Assembly: GCA_030748805.1 (NCBI GenBank)
Contig: JASMLG010000098.1
Location: 1-64,000, forward strand
Reading direction: 5' to 3'
DNA length: 64,000 nucleotides
Source: Phycisphaerales bacterium
GTDB lineage: Bacteria > Planctomycetota > Phycisphaerae > Phycisphaerales > SM1A02
Positions 17,016 to 25,973 of the stretch are shown here, piece by piece. Below the pieces are notes generated by a model that made no database searches, had not been told where the DNA came from, and saw nothing but the letters and a program-made list of their open reading frames with translations. A program made the translations under genes and the position numbers. The first letter of the stretch is position 1. Each line of letters starts with the position of its first letter.

Positions 17016-17964
17016 ACGCTTCAAACTTCGGGGCATCCCCATTAAGAACAGAAATAACATCCCTGACAACCCAGCCCATGTTTTTGTTTGCTGTTTTTGT
17101 TTTCGCAGCAATATGTGGATACAAAATAGCGTTGTCCAACCCAAGCAAAGGATAACCTTCGTTGAACGGTTCTGTTTCATGAACATCTAGGACAGCACAG
17201 GCCTCTTTGTTGTGGATAAGGTGGCTTGCGAGGGCAGTGGGATTTACAACATGACCACGAGAAGTGTTAACGAACGGTGCGAACTGGTTCATGGACTCAA
17301 AAAAAACCTTATTGCACAGATGTTTGTTTTCGGGTCTTCCATCAACGTGGATAGATATTGCATCACTTCTGCACAAAAGGGTTTTGATGTCTACACTCTC
17401 ACAACCATAATTATTCCCGATTATTTTTATGTCATTGTAAATTACATGAAAACCAATATCTTTTGCGACTTTGCCAAGCCGGCTTCCAACTCGCCCAAAG
17501 CCAACAATGCCGAGGGTCATCTCGTTGAACTGTTTGGGGCAAACCGTTTCGTCTCTGAACAACTGCCACTGTTCTTTGCCAACAACCGAATCTATCGGAG
17601 GGGTTGGTCGCAAAAGAGGCAATAGGTTTGTTAGAACAAATTCGACAACCGCCTCGTTGTTTGCTTCTGGGGTATAAACAACCTTAATTGCATTTTCTTT
17701 ACAGGTAAGCAGGTCGATGTTGTCCAGTCCTACTCCAGCTCTCCCAACGACTTGAAGTATTGGGGCGTTCTTAATCATCTCCCTGTCAACGGTTGTGTAT
17801 GTTCTAACAACAAGTCCACTTGTTGACGGTAGAAGCTCTCTAAATCTCAGTGAATCGGATGGACAAATGTGCAAATCACATCTTTCAGACAGCCAGTCGC
17901 TGCATTCTTGTGGTAGATTTTCTGTTTGGATTACAGTTGGTCTCACGCAGCGCATGATAATCAA
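17005..17964 (-). CDS. D-2-hydroxyacid dehydrogenase (phosphoglycerate dehydrogenase-like)
   Basis: This 319-residue NAD-dependent oxidoreductase of the 2-hydroxyacid dehydrogenase family resembles the catalytic core of SerA without its ACT or intervening domains. It has the substrate-domain motif VVGRAGVGLDNIDL (about residues 75-88), the Rossmann motif GIVGFGRVGSRLGKVAKDIG (about 150-170), the active-site arginine region NTSRGHVVN, and the catalytic His in LYPHIAAKT. It could make 3-phosphohydroxypyruvate for serine, or act on another hydroxyacid. The short length leaves this open. It is 149 bp downstream of ccsA. Confidence 0.88.
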   Translation of the reverse strand: MIIMRCVRPTVIQTENLPQECSDWLSERCDLHICPSDSLRFRELLPSTSGLVVRTYTTVDREMIKNAPILQVVGRAGVGLDNIDLLTCKENAIKVVYTPEANNEAVVEFVLTNLLPLLRPTPPIDSVVGKEQWQLFRDETVCPKQFNEMTLGIVGFGRVGSRLGKVAKDIGFHVIYNDIKIIGNNYGCESVDIKTLLCRSDAISIHVDGRPENKHLCNKVFFESMNQFAPFVNTSRGHVVNPTALASHLIHNKEACAVLDVHETEPFNEGYPLLGLDNAILYPHIAAKTKTANKNMGWVVRDVISVLNGDAPKFEAFSS

Positions 17965-18113
17965 ACTTCAGGCATTGGCATGATTTCGGCGTGACTAGCG
18001 CGCAGAGCATACGACCTGTGCTTATCACCAGAAATCGCCGTGAGTTAAGCGAGTTCAAAACCCCTGCTACGTCATCAGAACGGCATATCTCGACAGAAAC
18101 AAAAGCATAAGCG

Positions 18114-19763
18114 TTAGGCGTAGGAGTGTAATCCAGAGATTGTAAAGTTAATGATAACCCAGTTGAATAACATTACAGCACATCCAATCAGCGCAAGCCA
18201 CGCTGTCCAAAGTCCCTTGTCTTTAACTTTAGTTCGAGCGTGAATCAGAATTACAAATATTAGGAATGTGTTCAGTGCGAAAACCTCTTTTGGGTCCCAC
18301 CCCCATGGACGACCCCAAGAATGATCAGCCCAAATCGCACCCATTACAATTCCTGCCCACAGAAGGATAAATGATAGTTCTACAAGAATCATTGTTGCCC
18401 CATCTAAAACAGAGCCAATGTTGTTTTTGATTGCCTGTTTACCTTCAGGTCTTACTTCAACTAGAGACGCAACCCCACCAGCACGCGCGTAGTCCTCGCT
18501 TCCATCATCGCCAGTTAACTTCTGAAGAAATCTTCTAATCAAATAAAGCGTGGCTGCAACTGCGGCTACAAATATCAAACAATATGCAAAGATAATGAAG
18601 TTCACGTGAATATAAAGCCAAACATCGTGAAGCACTGGCATCTTGTTTGAAATGTGTGGATTAAGTTCAAGTGGATACAAACGAACAGCCAAAAGCGCAA
18701 ACATTGCAGAGATTGCTGCGCCAAGTGAAAAAACATATTTCATCGAAGTGTGCCTTAAAACAATCTCCATAACTATTCCAAAAAGACCACCCATCCAAGC
18801 AGCGGTTGTAATGGCCTCAAACATGTTTGCGTTTGGAAATCTTCCAGAAACATACCATCTCCAGATTACGGCAACCGTGTTCAACATAACAGCTAAAGCA
18901 AAAATCCATATTCCTAGGGATCCCACTCTTTTAAATCTGTATACAAAAGCCATTAGCAACAGAACTGTGCTAACTAAATAGACAAGCCAAATAGACGTTA
19001 GGTTTCCTAGGCGGAAATACATGCTTTCAAGTTTAAGTTTATTTGATGGTGGGTAGATGTCACTGCCGCCAGCAAGCTGGGGAAGCAGTTGTGACAACTT
19101 TACAAGTTCTGCGTTAACCGCTTGTGAATCCTCTGCCTTCCACGCTTCGACCATGTTCTGCCACGCTTCGACTATCTCAGGGTTTACAACACCATCTAGT
19201 GTTGTCCAAGGTGCGTCAAATAATCCACTGCTGGGTGGAACTATTTTTAAAACTGCCCAAAGTGTTCTGGGGTCGCTTGCACCTATTGCACTGTCAATAT
19301 TTTCAACCGGAGTTGCAAACTTTCGAACATCTTGACGAAGACGACCAAGCAATGCACGAACTTTTGCTTCTTGAAGGACTTCTCTTGAAACAAGCCCGCT
19401 TTTCATAAACTTATCTGCTCGTTCCTTAACCGATGGTTTACTTGTATCCAGTTCGCCAATAATTGAAGCCCGCAACCCCTTGTGTTTAACATAAATAATT
19501 GGCTGACCGAGATACCTTTCTGGGCGAATCAACATGTCAAAATAAGTAAACGTTGGGCTTTGATTATCAAACTTGCGGGGACCCATTATGTATGGGATAA
19601 ACGATCGGGCAAATGTTTCGAACGATTTAACCCTACCGTTTGTAAACACCGCAACGCTATCGCTCCAAGGCGCCATGTTTACTTTTGTTGAAAATCCCGA
19701 TTGGGTTTCTGCATGAGCAGTAAATGAAATGAACAGTACAACAATTGCAATTAAACGTTTCAT
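18114..19763 (-). CDS. ccsA: cytochrome c biogenesis protein CcsA/ResC
   Basis: This 549-residue membrane protein handles heme delivery in System II cytochrome c maturation. The heme-binding WWD region (HSWGRPWGWDPKEVFALNTF) lies near residue 485. It is preceded by a periplasmic N-terminal domain of about 240 residues after the signal peptide and then eight or so transmembrane helices with conserved histidines (YIHVNFIIFAYC). The long N-terminal periplasmic domain (VNMAPWSDSVAVFTNGRVKS) is larger than in Bacillus ResC but is known in other System II proteins. The start overlaps the resB stop by 4 bp, so the pair is translationally coupled. Confidence 0.92.
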   Translation of the reverse strand: MKRLIAIVVLFISFTAHAETQSGFSTKVNMAPWSDSVAVFTNGRVKSFETFARSFIPYIMGPRKFDNQSPTFTYFDMLIRPERYLGQPIIYVKHKGLRASIIGELDTSKPSVKERADKFMKSGLVSREVLQEAKVRALLGRLRQDVRKFATPVENIDSAIGASDPRTLWAVLKIVPPSSGLFDAPWTTLDGVVNPEIVEAWQNMVEAWKAEDSQAVNAELVKLSQLLPQLAGGSDIYPPSNKLKLESMYFRLGNLTSIWLVYLVSTVLLLMAFVYRFKRVGSLGIWIFALAVMLNTVAVIWRWYVSGRFPNANMFEAITTAAWMGGLFGIVMEIVLRHTSMKYVFSLGAAISAMFALLAVRLYPLELNPHISNKMPVLHDVWLYIHVNFIIFAYCLIFVAAVAATLYLIRRFLQKLTGDDGSEDYARAGGVASLVEVRPEGKQAIKNNIGSVLDGATMILVELSFILLWAGIVMGAIWADHSWGRPWGWDPKEVFALNTFLIFVILIHARTKVKDKGLWTAWLALIGCAVMLFNWVIINFTISGLHSYA

Positions 19764-22156
19764 TTTGCCATCTCTGCGTAAACCGATTTTTGTCGATTTC
19801 TTTTAATCACTGGTTTCACATAAAACGCCCAAACCATTCCTGCAACAGTTAGACAACACCCAAGTAACATTGTGAACACACCATGTCTGTTTCCAATCCC
19901 AAGAACTGTGTAATTTAGTCCTTTTGACATACTATCCGGCGGATCCCACTGAGATTGAAAAAACCAAAGTTCCCCGTATGGCTTGGGATCATTAACGCTT
20001 ACAGCAAGTTTATTATCAGTACCGTCTAAAAACTTGACTACGCTTCTCCAATTTAAAATACTTGAAGTGTTTCCCGTAAATCCACCCAAGTGCGAATCTA
20101 TTTCAAATGTGTCAAGCGCAACTGGTGTGGGTAGTGGGGCTCGCTTTCTTGAAAACATAAACTCAACCAATTTTCCGTTTGGCAAACGAAGAACTGTTGG
20201 TTTATATTGAAACCGCCTAACCACCTCTTTTTGTGATTCAAAGGGATAGTGATGATAAGGAAGCCAAGAGGTTACCGATCCCCCTTCAAGCGGAACCACA
20301 ATTTTAACCATTGAATACATGTTGCTTGCGCTCGGGTCTCTTTGAATTGGTGGAACTATCATTGGTCTTGTGTCAGAATAGGTAAACGGTTCTGCTCTAT
20401 CAATTGTTATTGTCACCTCGTCTGTTAGGTCTGCTGGCTCACCAACCTCAAGTTGTTTTACAACGGGAGTGTCTCCCGCAATTGAAGTAAGCATCACATA
20501 AGGTTTGTCCTTCAGCCCCCCAACAATAGTTATTGGCGCTCCACCCGCCGAATAGGTCATCTTAATATTATCGTCAACAAATTTTGGTGCTCCTTCGTGG
20601 TTTTCACCTTCTGCAACGTCGCGGTTCATAGACGGGTTATTAAACACCCACCTTTGCCACGTTTTGTCGCCCTTGTTAATCTCCACAATAACCAACGAGA
20701 CAACCGTGCCTGAAATGTTTAGATTATTTTGCACCGAATTTATCTTGAAAGAATACTCGGTGTCTCCAATTTGTTTAAAGTCGCCAACTGTTGCGGTATT
20801 TAACGAATATTGTTCTCCGTTGATTACCGCATTAAATGAGGGAGAAAGCGAACTTTCAAGAACAGAGAGTTCGTCTTCGTCGCTTATCCACTTGAACGCC
20901 ATAAGAGAGGCGTCAGCGGTGTTTAAGTTTTGATCAAACGCATAAAGTTGAACCGTCTGTACTGCCTCGTCGCCCTTTCGCAATGTTACCCATATAACCG
21001 GAAACAGGTCGTTTCCGCCTCCTGTTATTTGTGAATTAATATACGCATATCGAAGGTAACCGTTGACAATCAACCTGCCATCAATAGGGTCGCCTTCGGT
21101 TTGTACAACATCTATTTCAAGAGGTTTTAATTTTTGCAAAGTGCCATCTGTTGGCCACACTTCGTCGTAAACAGAAAGGTAATCGTTAAATCTGGGAAGA
21201 TTGTCTATTGGTCTTTCAAACCAATTGGTTTGGGGTGTTCCGTCTTCGGATATTTCTCTTAAATAAATTGCGCCGCTTTGGGTAACGTAAAACTCGTCTT
21301 TTGAGTCATAGTCAAGAGACATTTTTAAATTTTCATCAACAAGAGCTCTTCCAAGAATGTTTTTTGCCCTTGCCATTGGTTGGCTGGGATCTTCGCTTTG
21401 GACAATGTCTTCGGTATATTCTGGATATCCGGCAATAAGTTGTCTTGTAAAGACATCTTCTGGTCCCTGAACCAAAACGGAAACTGTATAGACCTCCTTA
21501 CCCGCATCTTCGCCTGACATTAGGGACCAACTTGGGTTTATGTCGGTTATTGTAAACGTTGTGTCGTTTACTGTTATTGAGTTTGCTGGTGTAACAACCA
21601 TGGTGCTTTTTACTCCACCGCTATCTTCCACCACGACAACCCTTCTTGAGACAAGAACATCTCCCTCAATCTTTTGAGAAAAATAAATAACACACCCAAG
21701 CACCATAACAATCACTCCACCGTGAATCGCCCAAACACCCACGCTTAAAGTATTAAATGGAATTTTTCTTATTGTGACTATTGACATGTTCAAACACAAA
21801 ATTGCAACCAGCCACTTAAATGGCCACCAGTGAAACCATTCGAACTCTGTCATTTCGAGTCCGCGCATTTCGCGAAGGTTTACCCAAGCCGTTGGCTCCC
21901 AAATTGCAAAACTAACCGGTGCACCAGAAGAGCCAATTGAGCAATAAATAAACAATAAAACAAGTGTGGCTATTCCAAACCACACTGATGTGACAAGATC
22001 TAAAAAAACAAGCGATGTTAGGGCTGGAACAACAATGTACCACCAGACAGAACCCTCGCCACCAAAACACCAAAACAGCAACAACGATCCAACAAGAGGA
22101 AGAAGCCATAACAAGCTTCCTGGCCAACGAAAGAAGGGGTGAGCCGTTTTGTTCAT
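19760..22156 (-). CDS. resB: cytochrome c biogenesis protein ResB
   Basis: This is the System II partner of CcsA, which with it forms the heme-handling cytochrome c synthetase. I place the start at ATG 22156 (MNKTAHPFFRWPGSLLWLLP) with AAAGGG just upstream inside the end of the previous gene, giving about 798 residues. An in-frame extension to 22207 would overlap that gene. There are four to five N-terminal transmembrane helices, a very large periplasmic beta-rich domain (about 190-720), and one C-terminal helix (VFTMLLGCCLTVAGMVWAFY). The final domain has the ResB-like WRSVVKFLDGTD segment. It is longer than classical ResB (about 540). Confidence 0.85.
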   Translation of the reverse strand: MNKTAHPFFRWPGSLLWLLPLVGSLLLFWCFGGEGSVWWYIVVPALTSLVFLDLVTSVWFGIATLVLLFIYCSIGSSGAPVSFAIWEPTAWVNLREMRGLEMTEFEWFHWWPFKWLVAILCLNMSIVTIRKIPFNTLSVGVWAIHGGVIVMVLGCVIYFSQKIEGDVLVSRRVVVVEDSGGVKSTMVVTPANSITVNDTTFTITDINPSWSLMSGEDAGKEVYTVSVLVQGPEDVFTRQLIAGYPEYTEDIVQSEDPSQPMARAKNILGRALVDENLKMSLDYDSKDEFYVTQSGAIYLREISEDGTPQTNWFERPIDNLPRFNDYLSVYDEVWPTDGTLQKLKPLEIDVVQTEGDPIDGRLIVNGYLRYAYINSQITGGGNDLFPVIWVTLRKGDEAVQTVQLYAFDQNLNTADASLMAFKWISDEDELSVLESSLSPSFNAVINGEQYSLNTATVGDFKQIGDTEYSFKINSVQNNLNISGTVVSLVIVEINKGDKTWQRWVFNNPSMNRDVAEGENHEGAPKFVDDNIKMTYSAGGAPITIVGGLKDKPYVMLTSIAGDTPVVKQLEVGEPADLTDEVTITIDRAEPFTYSDTRPMIVPPIQRDPSASNMYSMVKIVVPLEGGSVTSWLPYHHYPFESQKEVVRRFQYKPTVLRLPNGKLVEFMFSRKRAPLPTPVALDTFEIDSHLGGFTGNTSSILNWRSVVKFLDGTDNKLAVSVNDPKPYGELWFFQSQWDPPDSMSKGLNYTVLGIGNRHGVFTMLLGCCLTVAGMVWAFYVKPVIKRNRQKSVYAEMAK

Positions 22157-22160
22157 TAAG

Positions 22161-23024
22161 CTACCCTTTGTCGTGGTTGTAAACACCTTGTCCGGACTTG
22201 TCTCCAAGGTGTCCCTGATTTACAAGTTCTACAAGTTTTTGGTTGGGCAAGTATTTTGGGTTTTCTCCCAAACCGTTATACATCACCATCATTATGTCTC
22301 TACAAACGTCTAGACCAATATAGTCCGCAAGGCGAAGTGGTCCCATTGGAAACGCACAGCCAAGTTTCATTATTGAGTCAATGTCTTCTGGTTCTGCGAC
22401 CCCGTCTGTCCAAGCGTGAAACGCTTCGTTAATCATTGGCATTAACACTCTGTTTGAAACAAAACCAGCGAAATCGTTTGCTGGGACGGGAACTTTTCCC
22501 ATCCGTTCGGAGAGAGCAATGGTTGCCTCTGTGGTTGCTTCGCTTGTTTCTTTGCCCTTAATTACTTCAACCAGTTTCATAACTGGAACTGGGTTGAAAA
22601 AGTGCATTCCAATTACCCTGTTTGATGCTGATGGGATTGAACTCGCTAAATCGGTAATTGAAATAGAAGAGGTGTTTGTTGCAAGAACAACATTTTCACC
22701 AAACGCCCCATGCATTTGTTTGAATATCGCCTTCTTAACATCCACGTTTTCTGTGGCTGCTTCCACAGCCCAGTCCGCATCCGATGCCTCTTCAATTGTT
22801 TCTACATAAGAAAGGTTAGAAATAGCAGCGTCTGCTTCATCTTGGGTTATTCGTTCTTTTGAAACTGATCGAGAAAACTGTTTTTCGTGATATGACTTTG
22901 CTCTTTCAAGTTGGTCTTGGTTTATGTCAATGACAACTGAGCGTAAACCACTTGTTGCTGCTGTTAGGGCGATACCGCTTCCCATCGTTCCGCCACCAAT
23001 AACTGCAATCTTGTTTACGTTCAT
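22161..23024 (-). CDS. 3-hydroxyacyl-CoA (3-hydroxybutyryl-CoA) dehydrogenase
   Basis: This 287-residue NAD-binding enzyme oxidises or forms 3-hydroxyacyl-CoA. It shows the dinucleotide motif VIGGGTMGSGIALTAA at residue 8 onward, the family segment ATNTSSISITDLAS (about 115), and IGMHFFNPVPVMKLVEVI (about 138), which contains the catalytic His and the signature of short-chain dehydrogenases such as HbdA/PaaH. The C-terminal domain has the FVSNRVLMPMINEA motif and PMGPLRLADYIGLD. The length is standard. It lies 1 bp downstream of the citrate synthase gene and 4 bp upstream of resB. Confidence 0.93.
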   Translation of the reverse strand: MNVNKIAVIGGGTMGSGIALTAATSGLRSVVIDINQDQLERAKSYHEKQFSRSVSKERITQDEADAAISNLSYVETIEEASDADWAVEAATENVDVKKAIFKQMHGAFGENVVLATNTSSISITDLASSIPSASNRVIGMHFFNPVPVMKLVEVIKGKETSEATTEATIALSERMGKVPVPANDFAGFVSNRVLMPMINEAFHAWTDGVAEPEDIDSIMKLGCAFPMGPLRLADYIGLDVCRDIMMVMYNGLGENPKYLPNQKLVELVNQGHLGDKSGQGVYNHDKG

Positions 23025-23025
23025 T

Positions 23026-24183
23026 TTAATCGTTCCAACTTCTTATCTCTTCGCCAGCATATCTAGCAAGCGGTCGAATAATTCTGTTGTTTTGGTGTTG
23101 TTCCATAATGTGTGCGCACCAGCCAGTAATTCTGGATGCCACAAAAATTGGTGTATACTGGGGTACGGGAATACCCATCGCGTAATAAGTCATCCCGCAT
23201 GGGAAATCTACGTTTGGATGAATGTTTTTGTCGCGCAACATTATTGCCTGAACTTCATCACCAAGGTCAAACCACTTCTTTGCTTCTGGGTTTGCGTTTT
23301 CAGCATATTTAAGACCCCAACTGCGAAGAATCCCAGCTCGGTGGTCTCCGTTTTTATATACACGATGTCCAAATCCCATAAGTTTTTTCTTTGTCTCAAA
23401 CGCGTTCTGCATAAACTCTTCCGTGGTGGATCCACCTTCAACAGCATCCATTATTTCCTTGAGCATTTCCATTGCCGCTTCATTGGCACCACCATGCAGG
23501 TCTCCCTTAAGAGCACCTATTCCACCGCAGACGCATGAGTGTAAATCGCTGTTAGTTGATGCTATCACCCTGCTTGTAAACGTAGATGCGTTGAAATCAT
23601 GTTCAGCATAAAGAATCAATGATACATCCATAACTTTAGCCTCTGATTCATGAGGAGTTTTGCCAGACATGCACCAAAGAAGGTTTGCTGCGTGGTCTAG
23701 GTTTTCTTCGGGGTCAACCGGGTCTTTCCCATCAAGAGCCATTTGGTGAACACCAATGCATGTTGGTATTTTTGCAAGCAGGTGTTTTGATTTTTGCAGG
23801 TCTGCATCTGCGTCATTGTTTTCACAGACGGGGCACAAATGTGAAAGCATAGAAACCGCAGACCTTAAAACTGCCATGGGATGTGCCCCCGGTGACTCCT
23901 TGGCTATTTTAATTATTGCATCTTTTACAGATTCTGGAATTGCCCTAATAGATACAAGTTCTGATTTAAAGTCAGCAAGTTCTTTATCGCTTGGCTTGTG
24001 TCCTACCAAAAGCAGGTGAGCAACCTCTTCAAAGGTTGCGTTTGCAGCAAGATCTGCAATTTCGTAACCTCGATAAATAAGCTGTGTTTGATTAACCAGA
24101 CAAACCGAGGTGTCACCGATCACTTGACCCGCTAGCCCTCTTTGATCCGCTTTCTTGGGTGTTTTTTCTTGTGTTTGCGACAT
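23026..24183 (-). CDS. citrate synthase / 2-methylcitrate synthase
   Basis: This 385-residue type II citrate synthase condenses acetyl-CoA or propionyl-CoA with oxaloacetate. It has the N-terminal GLAGQVIGDTSVCLV, the active-site His region GALKGDLHGGANEAAMEML (about residues 225-243), the GFGHRVYKNGDHRA motif (about 273) and the FPCGMTYYAMGIP segment that carries the catalytic Asp region. The length and the prpB-like neighbour favour a PrpC-type enzyme, but the two activities cannot be told apart by eye. A 135-bp gap separates it from prpB; no prpD is present. Confidence 0.92.
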   Translation of the reverse strand: MSQTQEKTPKKADQRGLAGQVIGDTSVCLVNQTQLIYRGYEIADLAANATFEEVAHLLLVGHKPSDKELADFKSELVSIRAIPESVKDAIIKIAKESPGAHPMAVLRSAVSMLSHLCPVCENNDADADLQKSKHLLAKIPTCIGVHQMALDGKDPVDPEENLDHAANLLWCMSGKTPHESEAKVMDVSLILYAEHDFNASTFTSRVIASTNSDLHSCVCGGIGALKGDLHGGANEAAMEMLKEIMDAVEGGSTTEEFMQNAFETKKKLMGFGHRVYKNGDHRAGILRSWGLKYAENANPEAKKWFDLGDEVQAIMLRDKNIHPNVDFPCGMTYYAMGIPVPQYTPIFVASRITGWCAHIMEQHQNNRIIRPLARYAGEEIRSWND

Positions 24184-24318
24184 TTGTTCCTTCTTTCATT
24201 TACCCAAAATATATGGTGTTGAGCCCACCATTCTACCAGAATCCAGAATTCGTGACCATCTCCCGCCAAATGGGGAGTCATCCGTTTCGCTGGGTGGACT
24301 TTCAGCAGTTCTAGTTTG

Positions 24319-25173
24319 TTACTTGGGGAAACCCCACTCTTCACCCGGAACATAACCAAGCAAATCGTAAAGTTCTTGGCGCGTTTGCATTTGGTCCTCA
24401 AAACCATCTGCACAACCGTCTTCTTTTAATTGGTTTAAGCACTTTGAAATTGAATACATTGCCACCCGCTGGAATGTCACTGGATAAATAACAAGGTTGT
24501 ATCCAAATGAATCAAATTTCTTTGCAGATATATGCGGTGTTTTTCCAAACTCTGTCATGTTAGCCAATAGCATGCTTGGGCAGTTTTTCGCAAATTGTTC
24601 AAACTCCTCTTCGCTACGTAACCCCTCGGGAAAAATCATGTCTGCGCCAGCTTCAACATAGTCATTACCCCTTTCAATGGCTGCATCCATTCCATCAACC
24701 CCGCGAGCATCTGTTCTGGCTATAAGAATAAAACTGTCGCTTAATTTATTTTCTGAAGCCGACTTTATTTTTTGAACCATTTCTGATTTTGAAATTAAAG
24801 TTTTTCCATCAAGGTGACCACATCTTTTGGGAAACTCTTGGTCTTCTATGTGCATACCCGCGGCACCGCTTTGTTCGTATTCAACAACTGTTCTTGATAA
24901 GTTCTCAATTTCTCCATATCCAGTATCTGCATCAACTATGACTGGCAAATTGCTTGCTTTAGAAACCTCTTTTATGGTTCTACACATTTCTGAGAGCGTA
25001 ATCAACCCAATGTCTGGATAGCCGGATGCGTTTGCTGTAGCTCCTCCACTTATGTAACACGATTTAAAACCAGCCCTTGCAATAGCAGCGGCAACCAAGC
25101 CGTTCCAAGCGCCCGGACACATTACAACGCCTTGTTTCATTAGTTCTCGAAGTGTTTCGGACCCAGCATTCAT
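24319..25173 (-). CDS. PrpB-like methylisocitrate lyase (isocitrate lyase/PEP mutase superfamily)
   Basis: This 284-residue TIM-barrel enzyme of the isocitrate lyase/PEP mutase superfamily has the active-site motif KRCGHLDGKTL (about residues 114-124), the metal-binding DADTGYGE (about 82-89), and IARTDARG (about 149). PrpB cleaves 2-methylisocitrate to pyruvate and succinate. KRCGH is the usual PrpB/oxaloacetase active-site form. With the methylcitrate synthase-like gene downstream, propionate breakdown is plausible. The start overlaps the TSUP permease stop by 4 bp. Related PEP mutase-like hydrolases cannot be excluded. Confidence 0.85.
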   Translation of the reverse strand: MNAGSETLRELMKQGVVMCPGAWNGLVAAAIARAGFKSCYISGGATANASGYPDIGLITLSEMCRTIKEVSKASNLPVIVDADTGYGEIENLSRTVVEYEQSGAAGMHIEDQEFPKRCGHLDGKTLISKSEMVQKIKSASENKLSDSFILIARTDARGVDGMDAAIERGNDYVEAGADMIFPEGLRSEEEFEQFAKNCPSMLLANMTEFGKTPHISAKKFDSFGYNLVIYPVTFQRVAMYSISKCLNQLKEDGCADGFEDQMQTRQELYDLLGYVPGEEWGFPK

Positions 25174-25964
25174 TCTGTGTATTTTATCTCATTCGTGGAT
25201 TGTTGGTTTTGTTCACTATTCATCGTGACAAGCATCTTTGCCGAAGCAACAATTAAGACAACCCCAAGGGTTGCACGAAGTCCTTGGTGCCCCAGTTTTT
25301 TACTGCCAAACGATGATCCCAATAAGCCCCCTATAACAACAGCAATGGCAAGTGGTGCCACAAAAGTAAAATCAACTGGCAACCCTCCCCTATCCGCAAC
25401 AATACCGCTTAGACCCGAAACAGAGTTCACCAATATAAATGGAGCGCTTATCGCTGCTGTTTGTTTTGCAGTTGTCCATCCAAGAAGTAAAATTAATGGG
25501 CTCAGAAAAATACCTCCACCAACACCTATTATTCCGCTTAAAAAACCTATAACTGATCCTGAAATTAACACAATTAACATGACTGGCTTTTTGGTTTGTT
25601 CTCCCCCCTTAATTGGAACAAAGAGTCGCAATGCTGCATAAAACAAAACGATACCTACAACCGGTTTGTATATTTGGCTTGGAATATCTATATATCCACC
25701 AATAAACGCGGAAGGAATGCTTGCACAAACTATTGGTAAAAACAGATCTTTTCTGAATGTTTTGGTTTTAGAGAATCTCCATGTGGCGATTGAGGAAACA
25801 ACAACATTCAGCAACAACGCCGTTGGCCTCATTTGTTCTGGTGCTATTGTGGCTATCGCAAGAACTGCAAGATATCCCGATCCCCCACCATGACCAACTG
25901 TTGAATAAAGTGCTGCCATCAGTAATACAGCGGCGGCAACTAGGAAAACTGCATAAGGTTCCAC
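25170..25964 (-). CDS. TSUP (TauE/SafE) family membrane permease
   Basis: This 264-residue permease has about eight transmembrane helices in two repeats, each with the family's glycine-rich stretch: YSTVGHGGGSGYLAVLAIA near the N-terminus, and SGIIGVGGGIFLSPLILLLG (about residues 135-155). Family members export or import sulfite, sulfonates or small organic anions. Placed between a kinase and a PrpB-like lyase, it might carry an organic acid, but the substrate is unknown. It begins 9 bp after the kinase gene and overlaps prpB by 4 bp. Confidence 0.85.
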   Translation of the reverse strand: MEPYAVFLVAAAVLLMAALYSTVGHGGGSGYLAVLAIATIAPEQMRPTALLLNVVVSSIATWRFSKTKTFRKDLFLPIVCASIPSAFIGGYIDIPSQIYKPVVGIVLFYAALRLFVPIKGGEQTKKPVMLIVLISGSVIGFLSGIIGVGGGIFLSPLILLLGWTTAKQTAAISAPFILVNSVSGLSGIVADRGGLPVDFTFVAPLAIAVVIGGLLGSSFGSKKLGHQGLRATLGVVLIVASAKMLVTMNSEQNQQSTNEIKYTE

Positions 25965-25973
25965 GCGCGTATT

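Noticed and set aside
17965..18113. Open minus-strand frame between ccsA and the dehydrogenase gene
   Set aside because: It lacks a start with a ribosome binding site and resembles no family; it is probably leader sequence.
23241..23447. Short ORFs antisense to the citrate synthase gene
   Set aside because: They are shadows; the enzyme frame is fully conserved at active-site motifs.
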